DNA of 12,930 nt from Minisyncoccota bacterium (GTDB taxonomy: Bacteria > Patescibacteriota > Minisyncoccia > Phycocordibacterales > GCA-2747955), in NCBI GenBank assembly GCA_938010795.1, contig CALLVB010000052.1, positions 1-12,930 of the forward strand, read 5' to 3'. Position 1 is the first letter of the stretch. Every line of letters starts with the position of its first letter. The notes under the pieces were generated by a model. The model saw nothing but the letters and a program-made list of their open reading frames with translations, was not told where the DNA came from and made no database searches. The position numbers were made by a program, and so were the translations under genes. Shown in pieces: positions 7,673 to 12,930 of the stretch.

Positions 7673-8214
7673 ATGTACCGTATAGTCCATAGCACAAAGC
7701 TGAATCTAGGACGCTAAAATAGGACAGAGAGCTGTGCTGTTGTTTACACGTGTGAGCACAGGCGTGCACTTGTGGAGCTGTGGACTAAGGGCGACTTTAC
7801 CTGGACGTCTATTGCCCTTACCATGTTTTTGGTCCGTCTTGACCTTCAATCAATATTTTTTCGAACTTTTTCGAATTGATATCCTGGACCTATCTTTGGG
7901 TCAATATTTGGCATCCAAAAGCTTGAAATTTCTCTCTATAAATTGGAATTAGAATCATGCACAATACATAATTTTATGTAAATTCACAACAAAACATAGT
8001 CAAAATTGATTGTGTACTGTCAAAGCATTATGTCATATATATTTTTTTCCATTCCATTGCCATTGCCGTCGTAGGTTCTGGTAGCATGCATTACCGGTAC
8101 TTCACAAGCGCCCCGATATGATTTTCCTAGGTCTAGGGCTGGCCGAATCCACCAAAAGGGTGGCGCATAATAGGGCACTCTTCAGACTAGATAGTCTGTA
8201 CCGCACTATGGTAC

Positions 8215-8345
8215 ACTTGACCCTCCCTACCCCTACGCCACTCGGGAAAAAAACGGACTTTTGGACACTTTGGGGAAAATTATTTCAATGGGGGGGGGGG
8301 GCTTCGGGCCTGGCCTGGCCGGGCCCCCTAGGCTTCACCCCTCCC
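8215..8345. repeat. Dispersed GC-homopolymer repeat, copy 2, inside the array
   Basis: Contains CCCTACCCC, an A-run, TTTGGGGAAAATTATTTCAA, a run of 12 G (8290-8301), CTTCGGGCC and a C-rich tail. This is the same order of parts as 1262-1395. It sits between an A-type hairpin remnant and the next array landmark, so it looks inserted into an array unit. An 85-codon open frame across it reflects the homopolymers and is not a gene. Confidence 0.45.
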
Positions 8346-8546
8346 CCCTTCGGCCTACCCTCTATCCACTACTGATAACCCATAGATAAAGAACTAGTAT
8401 TATGTTTGTCTATGTGATAACCCCACAAATAAGTAGCTCATTAACTAGCCATATCTCTACTAGTGCATGGTGATGCAAGCCTAACAAAAAGCCATTACAG
8501 TCGTAGCTTCAGGTAGAATACAGTATGACTTTCCTGGGGCTTGTGC

Positions 8547-8574
8547 TGGCCGACTCCACGAAATGAGTCGGCCA
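8547..8574. repeat. GGCCGACTC hairpin, array left copy
   Basis: GGCCGACTC at 8548-8556 and GAGTCGGCC at 8565-8573 form a perfect stem around the loop CACGAAAT, with a tenth T-A pair outside. This is the best preserved hairpin of the diverged left part of the array. Confidence 0.85.
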
Positions 8575-8633
8575 ATACCATACCACAGTATATATCAGGG
8601 ACACTATAATTAAATATGCATGCATACACCAGT

Positions 8634-8661
8634 ACTAAACTCACCCGCAGCCCAGTTTAGT
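8634..8661. repeat. ACTAAACT/AGTTTAGT hairpin
   Basis: ACTAAACT at 8634-8641 and AGTTTAGT at 8654-8661 are exact reverse complements with a 12-nt spacer. The homologous block at 9091-9120 pairs TACTAAACC with GGTTTAGTA, so the innermost T-A pair became C-G on both sides. Confidence 0.7.
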
Positions 8662-9090
8662 CCACTATGAGTAGGCAAACAAAAGATTAGTAGATATCCA
8701 GTATCCATAGTCCATACCTTCTAATTGCTGTGGTGTTTGTGGTCTAAATGTATAATTACTGTATAATTACTAGAGTAATGTCCATAGTGATTCGGTCACG
8801 GAATGATTACTAGAAAAATATGAAATAATCTTTTGGCGGCCATATACTATGATAATTGCTGGTGGATAGTGGTCCACGTACACCGGCGTTCAATTACTCC
8901 ATTAACATAAGCCATATGGAGTTGTCGCGCCTGGTAGGATACTCCACTTAATAACCGTCCAGTTACGATTTTCTTTTATTTTTCTTAGTTTTCTGGGGGG
9001 GTCTCACGCTGGGCAGCTCCACGAAAAGAAAAGAGTCGGCCCATAGCATATCAAAGTTGTTCTGTGAACAGCTGAGCATGTATACACCAG

Positions 9091-9120
9091 TACTAAACCC
9101 ATCCCCACCCTGGTTTAGTA
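9091..9120. repeat. TACTAAACC/GGTTTAGTA hairpin
   Basis: Perfect 9-bp stem with a 12-nt C-rich loop in the block homologous to 8634-8661, and with a compensated base-pair difference from it. Confidence 0.7.
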
Positions 9121-9532
9121 CACTATCTGCAGAAAAAAAAAACTAGTAGGTATCCATAACCATTGTGCCAATGGTGGTCTACATATATGTAACTACAGAA
9201 ATAAGAGACACATCCGTAGCCCTATCCTTTTTTCACAGTGCTATATGTCCCGGAATTATTGCTAGGGAATCAGAAAATAATCACTTGTTAACGACACACG
9301 CTCCTTGCGCTGGCCATACACTATCATAAATATTGTATTATGGACCAGTACTACAGCATAGCTCTACAATGGGTAGCTCAATAACTATCTCTATTTCTTT
9401 ACTGGTGTATAGTACGCCAAGTATAACCATATTCAATTACTGGATTAACATAACACAATATGCAGTCGTAGCTTCCGGTGCCATGCATTACTTAATGACC
9501 ACCCCGGTATGATTTTGTTTATGTCTCACGCT

Positions 9533-9558
9533 GGCAGACTCCACGAAAAGAGTCGGCC
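9533..9558. repeat. Hairpin A, unit 1
   Basis: GGCAGACTC, loop CACGAAAA, GAGTCGGCC. One arm position is mismatched (C to A in the left arm); the right arm and loop are standard for A. Confidence 0.75.
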
Positions 9559-9844
9559 CATACCATATCAGAGCAGATCTATGATAACAAATGTGCAGTC
9601 ACCATGTTTTTTCTATGGCATACACCAGCATGTAATCGGTACCTAGCTACAGCCAGTCTACTATAAGTAGATGATAGATCTAAGGTCGATTACTATCATA
9701 ACCATACTAAGTATCGGTTTTATGTATGCTCATGTATCTACACATTCAGTTGTTACGAAAAGGCACAGAATTACATACGGCACCTCTTATCGGCTATGAA
9801 CCCAGATGAGATTTCTGAGGGAAAAGGGCACACGATTCTTTCTT

Positions 9845-9870
9845 GGCCGACTCCGCCAAAAGACTCGGTC
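9845..9870. repeat. Hairpin B, unit 1 first copy
   Basis: GGCCGACTC, loop CGCCAAAA, GACTCGGTC. The right arm has two changes from GAGTCGGCC, one of them wobble-compatible. Confidence 0.7.
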
Positions 9871-10004
9871 CCTACCAAGTCAGAGTGGATCTGGCAGTAT
9901 CACTATAAGTGAGCCACTGGATCTATAACTACCTATGCCGCCGGATTAGGCAATTTTGCATCTACACATTCAGTTGTTAGGGAAAGGGCACACGATTCTC
10001 TCTT

Positions 10005-10030
10005 GGCCGACTCCGCCAAAAGAGTCGGCC
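10005..10030. repeat. Hairpin B, unit 1 second copy
   Basis: Perfect GGCCGACTC/GAGTCGGCC stem with loop CGCCAAAA, 160 bp after the first B copy of the same unit. It arose by a local duplication that brought along CTACACATTCAGTTGTTA and the CACTATAAGTGAG tail. Confidence 0.8.
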
Positions 10031-10145
10031 CCTACCAAGTCAGAGTGGATCTGGCAGAATCACTATAAGTGAGCGACTTGACCTATAACTACCTATACCA
10101 CCGGATTAGGCATTTTTGTTGGGAGCGGCACACACTTCTAACGGT

Positions 10146-10170
10146 TGCCGCCTCCACGAAAGGGTCGGCC
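10146..10170. repeat. Hairpin C, unit 1
   Basis: TGCCGCCTC, loop CACGAAA, GGGTCGGCC. This is a weaker, partly mismatched version of the stem. C sites lie about 138-141 bp after each B site throughout the array. Confidence 0.6.
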
Positions 10171-10408
10171 TGTGCATGCACTGTATGGGATTCACGGAAT
10201 GTGGAGTATTAGGATAAACTTCGCGGTTCGGTGCAGATTGGTAGCTTCACAGCAATACGATTTCGTCTTACAATGGCGATGGTTGGCATAATGACCATTA
10301 ATGGCATAATCCATTACTTGATTAACATAACGCCATATGCAGTCGTAGCTTCCGGTGCCATGCATTACTTAACGATACTCCGGTATAAGTTTGTTTATGT
10401 CTCACGCT

Positions 10409-10434
10409 GGCCGACTCCACGAAAAGAGTCGGCC
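10409..10434. repeat. Hairpin A, unit 2
   Basis: Perfect 9-bp stem GGCCGACTC/GAGTCGGCC with loop CACGAAAA. Confidence 0.85.
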
Positions 10435-10627
10435 CATACCATATCAGAGCAGATCTATGATAACAAATGTGCATACACCGGCATGTCATCTGTAGGTACC
10501 TACAGCCAGTCTACTATGAGTGGATGATAAGGTCTATAACGATCATAACCATACTAACTATCGGTTTTATGTATGCTCATACATCTACACATTCAGTTGT
10601 TAGAGAAAGGGCATACGATTCTCTCTT

Positions 10628-10653
10628 GGCCGACTCCGCCAAAAGACTCGGCC
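10628..10653. repeat. Hairpin B, unit 2
   Basis: GGCCGACTC, loop CGCCAAAA, GACTCGGCC, with one mismatch in the right arm. Confidence 0.8.
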
Positions 10654-10768
10654 CCTACCAAGTCAGACTGGATCTGGCAGTATCACTATAAGTGACACGC
10701 TAAATCTGTAACTACCTATACCGCCGGATTAGGCAATTTTGTTGGGAGCGCCACACACTTATAACGGT

Positions 10769-10794
10769 TGCCGACTCCACGAAAAGGGTGGCCC
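10769..10794. repeat. Hairpin C, unit 2
   Basis: TGCCGACTC, loop CACGAAAA, GGGTGGCCC. The left arm is nearly standard and the right arm is altered, so pairing is weak. Confidence 0.55.
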
Positions 10795-11027
10795 GTGCAC
10801 TGTATGGGATTCAGAGAATCGGGAGTATTAGGGTAAACTTTACGGTTCGGTGCAGATTGGTAGCTTCCCAGCAATACAATTTCGTCTTACAAGGGCGATG
10901 GTTGGCACAATGACTTTAATGGCATAATCCATTACTGGATTAACATAACACCATATGCAGTCGTAGCTTCTGGTGCCATGCATTACTTAGCGACCACCCC
11001 GGTGTGATTTTGTTTATGTCTCACGCT

Positions 11028-11053
11028 GGCCGACTCCACGAAAAGAGTCGACC
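11028..11053. repeat. Hairpin A, unit 3
   Basis: GGCCGACTC, loop CACGAAAA, GAGTCGACC, with a single mismatch in the right arm. Confidence 0.8.
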
Positions 11054-11281
11054 CATACTAACCATATCAAAGTAGATCTATGTTAACAAATTGCAGTCAC
11101 CATGTTTTTTCTATGGCATACACCGGCATGTAATCGGTACCTACCTGCAGTCAGTCTACTATAAGTAGATGATAAGGTCGATTACTATCATAACCATACT
11201 AACGATCGGTTTTAACACTTTAATGTACGCTTATGCATCTACACATTCAGTTGTTAGGGAAAGGGCACACGATTCTCTCTT

Positions 11282-11307
11282 GGCCGACTCCGCCAAAAGA
11301 GTCGGCC
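11282..11307. repeat. Hairpin B, unit 3
   Basis: Perfect GGCCGACTC/GAGTCGGCC stem with loop CGCCAAAA. Confidence 0.85.
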
Positions 11308-11429
11308 CCTACCAAGTCAGAGTGAATCTGGCAGAATCACTATAAGTGAGCAACTGGATCTATAACTACCTATGCCGCCGGATAAGGCAATTTTGTTGGA
11401 GACGCCACACACTTATAAGTTACAACGGT

Positions 11430-11455
11430 TGCCGACACCACGAAAAGGGTGGGCC
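11430..11455. repeat. Hairpin C, unit 3
   Basis: TGCCGACAC, loop CACGAAAA, GGGTGGGCC; degenerate, recognisable by position and loop. Confidence 0.5.
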
Positions 11456-11697
11456 CATGCACTGAATGGGATTCAGAGAATCGGGAGTATTAGGGTAAAC
11501 TTCACGCTTCGGTGCAGATTGGTAGCTTCAGAGCAATATAATTTAGTCTTACAAGGGCGATGGTTGGCACAATGATTTTAATGGCATAATCCATTACTTG
11601 ACTGGATTATTAACATAACGCCATATGCAGTCGTAGCTTTCGGTGCCATGCATTACTTAACGACCACCCCGGTATGATTTTGTTTATGTCTCACGCT

Positions 11698-11723
11698 GGC
11701 CGACTCCACGAAAAGAGTCGGCC
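11698..11723. repeat. Hairpin A, unit 4
   Basis: Perfect GGCCGACTC/GAGTCGGCC stem with loop CACGAAAA. Confidence 0.85.
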
Positions 11724-11977
11724 CATACCATATCAGAGCAGATCTATGATAACAAATGTGCATACACCGGCATGTTATCTGTACGCACCTACATTCAGTC
11801 TACTATGAGTAGATGATAAGGTCGATAACGATCATAACCATACTAACTATCGGTTTTATGTGCTCATGATCTATACACTCAGTTGTTACGAAAAGGCACA
11901 GAATTACACACGGCACCTCTTATCGGCTATGAACCCAGATGAGATTTCTAAAGGAAAAGGGCACACGATTCTTTCTT

Positions 11978-12003
11978 GGCCGACTCCGCCAAAAGAGTCG
12001 GCC
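11978..12003. repeat. Hairpin B, unit 4
   Basis: Perfect GGCCGACTC/GAGTCGGCC stem with loop CGCCAAAA. Confidence 0.85.
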
Positions 12004-12118
12004 CCTACCAAGTCAGAGCGGATCTGGCAGTATCACTATAAGTGACACGCTGGATCTATGACTACCTATACCGCCGGATTAGGCATTTTCGTTGGGAGCG
12101 ACACACTCTTCTAACGGA

Positions 12119-12143
12119 TGCCGCCTCCATGAAAGGATCGGCC
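12119..12143. repeat. Hairpin C, unit 4
   Basis: TGCCGCCTC, loop CATGAAA, GGATCGGCC; a degenerate copy that resembles the C site of unit 1. Confidence 0.5.
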
Positions 12144-12354
12144 AATGCTCTGTATGAGATTCAGAGAGTCAGGAGCATTAAGATAAACTTCGAGGTTCGG
12201 TGTAGATTGGTAGCTTCACAGGAATACAATTTCGTCTTACAAGGGCAACGGTTGGCATAATGGCCATTAATGGCATAATCCATTACTTGATTAACATAAC
12301 GCCATATACAGTCGTAACGACCACCCCGGTATGATTTTGTTCATGTCTCACGCT

Positions 12355-12380
12355 GGCCGACTCCACAAAAAGAGTCGGTC
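12355..12380. repeat. Hairpin A, unit 5 (shortened unit)
   Basis: GGCCGACTC, loop CACAAAAA, GAGTCGGTC. The one change in the right arm still allows a G-T wobble pair. Hairpin B follows only 83 bp later, against 219-312 bp in the other units. Confidence 0.8.
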
Positions 12381-12437
12381 CATAATACGGTATATCGGAA
12401 TTGATTTCTGAGGGAAAAGGGCACACGATTCTTTCTT

Positions 12438-12463
12438 GGCCGACTCCGCCAAAAGAGTCGGCC
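12438..12463. repeat. Hairpin B, unit 5
   Basis: Perfect GGCCGACTC/GAGTCGGCC stem with loop CGCCAAAA. A degenerate C site (CCTACTC ... GGGTCGGCC) follows at about 12572-12595. Confidence 0.85.
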
Positions 12464-12718
12464 CCTACCAAGTCAGAGCGGATCTGGCAGTATCACTATA
12501 AGTGAGCCACTGGATCTATAACCACCTATCTCGCCATTTTAGTTGGGAGCGACACACACTTCTAACGGTTACCTACTCCAAGAAAAGGGTCGGCCCTTGT
12601 ACTGTATGGGATTCAGAGAGTCAGGAGCATTATGATAAACTTCGAGGTTCAGTGCAGATTGGTAGCGTCACAGCAATACATTTTCGTATTACAAGGGCGA
12701 TGGTTGGCATAATGACCA

Positions 12719-12930
12719 CCTGCGGGGAAACAGTTGCACCACACGAACAGCTCTAGCTACTTGCACGGTAATATCAAAAGAAACAGAAGCATGAAGCTGG
12801 CGACATTTGGAGGTCACGTGACTATCTGCCCTCCGTCATGGTTGTAAAAAACGAAAAGAAAAGGAAAGGAACCTTTGGCCCTGGATAATTGACAGGAGGT
12901 TGTACATGCGGTAATAAAGTTTTGGAAACT
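12719..12930. other. Right flank of the array with an E-box palindrome
   Basis: Repeat similarity stops near 12718 and the rest is single-copy-like. GTCACGTGAC (12813-12822) is a 10-bp palindrome around the CACGTG E-box, the type bound by bHLH-zip factors such as USF or MITF. Two tiny frames follow the ATGs at 12791 (18 aa) and 12838 (16 aa) and are probably not genes. AATAAA occurs at 12913-12918. The stretch could be the start or end of a neighbouring transcription unit, but the window ends before this can be judged. Confidence 0.4.

Larger units (their letters stand above)
7560..9464. repeat. Left, diverged part of the satellite array (about 430-bp units)
   Basis: Unit landmarks GTCGTAG-GTT-CTGGTAG or a diverged form recur at 8068, 8500 and 8934, spaced 432 and 434 bp; the next starts at 9465. 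Each unit has one A-type hairpin site (about 8141, 8548 and 9011) in varying states of decay. After it comes a CATACACCAGTACTAAAC block (8625 and 9081) and a TATCCATA-CC-TT-TAATTGCTG block. The last two blocks also occur alone at about 7565-7690, which I take as the left edge. That leftmost copy is interrupted by about 340 bp without resemblance and by the dispersed repeat at 8215-8345. No coding sequence is seen. Confidence 0.7.
9465..12718. repeat. Main satellite-like array, three hairpins per unit
   Basis: The landmark GTCGTAGCTT starts units at 9465, 10342, 10970 and 11630 (lengths 877, 628 and 660, then 681), and a shortened unit starts at 12311 with GTCGTAACG. Each unit runs: CGTAGCTTCCGGTGCCATGC; hairpin A in CTCACGCTGG...; a CATACACC-GCATGT block; a TCTACTAT-AGTAGA palindrome; CATTCAGTTGTTA; hairpin B after GATTCT-TCTT; CACTATAAGTGA; ACCTATACCGCCGGATTAGG; a diverged hairpin C; GTGCAGATTGGTAGCTTC; and ATTAACATAACGCCATATGC. 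The first unit has B twice, 160 bp apart (9845 and 10005). The last lacks about 200 bp between A and B. Open frames of 60-98 codons inside are neither kept between units nor protein-like. Similarity ends at GGCATAATGACCA, near 12718. Confidence 0.9.

Noticed and set aside
10231..10691. Open frames of 74-98 codons inside the array
   Set aside because: The frames are not preserved in the other units, start and stop at different landmarks, and their translations show no domain; they are by-products of repeat sequence.
9465..12718. Hammerhead ribozyme in the satellite units
   Set aside because: The loop contains GAAA, but no CTGATGA-type core was found at a suitable distance, so the required catalytic core is absent.
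8500..12718. CRISPR-like array
   Set aside because: Repeated dyads are spaced by 80-310 bp of sequence that is itself repeated, in a eukaryotic context; there are no unique short spacers.
9465..12718. CENP-B box in the array
   Set aside because: I found no match to the TTCG-n4-A-n2-CGGG core on reading the units, so a CENP-B-type link cannot be claimed.

Overview
The window is eukaryotic, and almost certainly animal, nuclear DNA. It is AT-rich and repeat-dense, with no prokaryotic-style gene packing. One gene is split by a canonical GT-AG intron, microsatellites are frequent, and the two clear protein genes are a histone H3 variant and a C2H2-type zinc-finger protein. The repeat content would suit an aquatic invertebrate, but I cannot name the species.

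Layout: 1-335 shows nothing identifiable. 336-730 holds microsatellites and two fold-back hairpins. 780-1205 is a small tandem repeat with a perfect 9-bp-stem hairpin (GGCCGACTC, 8-nt loop, GAGTCGGCC). 1228-1395 holds a G-run tract and a dispersed repeat. 1400-2334 is non-coding with short microsatellites. 2335-3099 (minus strand) encodes a protein with two intact, unusually spaced C2H2 fingers, each followed by a repeated extension, plus the decayed start of a third repeat; a good splice acceptor lies just upstream. 3115-5090 is AT-rich non-coding DNA with a family of short GRGGYAAAT-type motifs. 5091-6271 (plus strand) is a complete two-exon gene for a divergent histone H3, most likely the centromeric variant CENP-A/cenH3 (133 aa). 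6272-7560 shows no gene. From about 7560 to 12718 lies a satellite-like tandem array. 12719-12930 is a non-repetitive right flank.

The array has two architectures. On the left, units are about 430 bp with one hairpin each. On the right, units are about 630-880 bp with three hairpins (A, B, C), apparently because a B-C segment was added to the basic unit. The hairpin stem is the same 9-bp dyad found in the unrelated-looking repeat at 780-1205, with the loop always 8 nt but different in sequence. An 8-bp palindrome, TACCGGTA, occurs ten times between 1170 and 8099, far above chance, and is absent from the main array.

The two genes show no evidence of working together. A centromeric-histone gene next to a large satellite array is suggestive, but nothing here shows that the array binds that histone.
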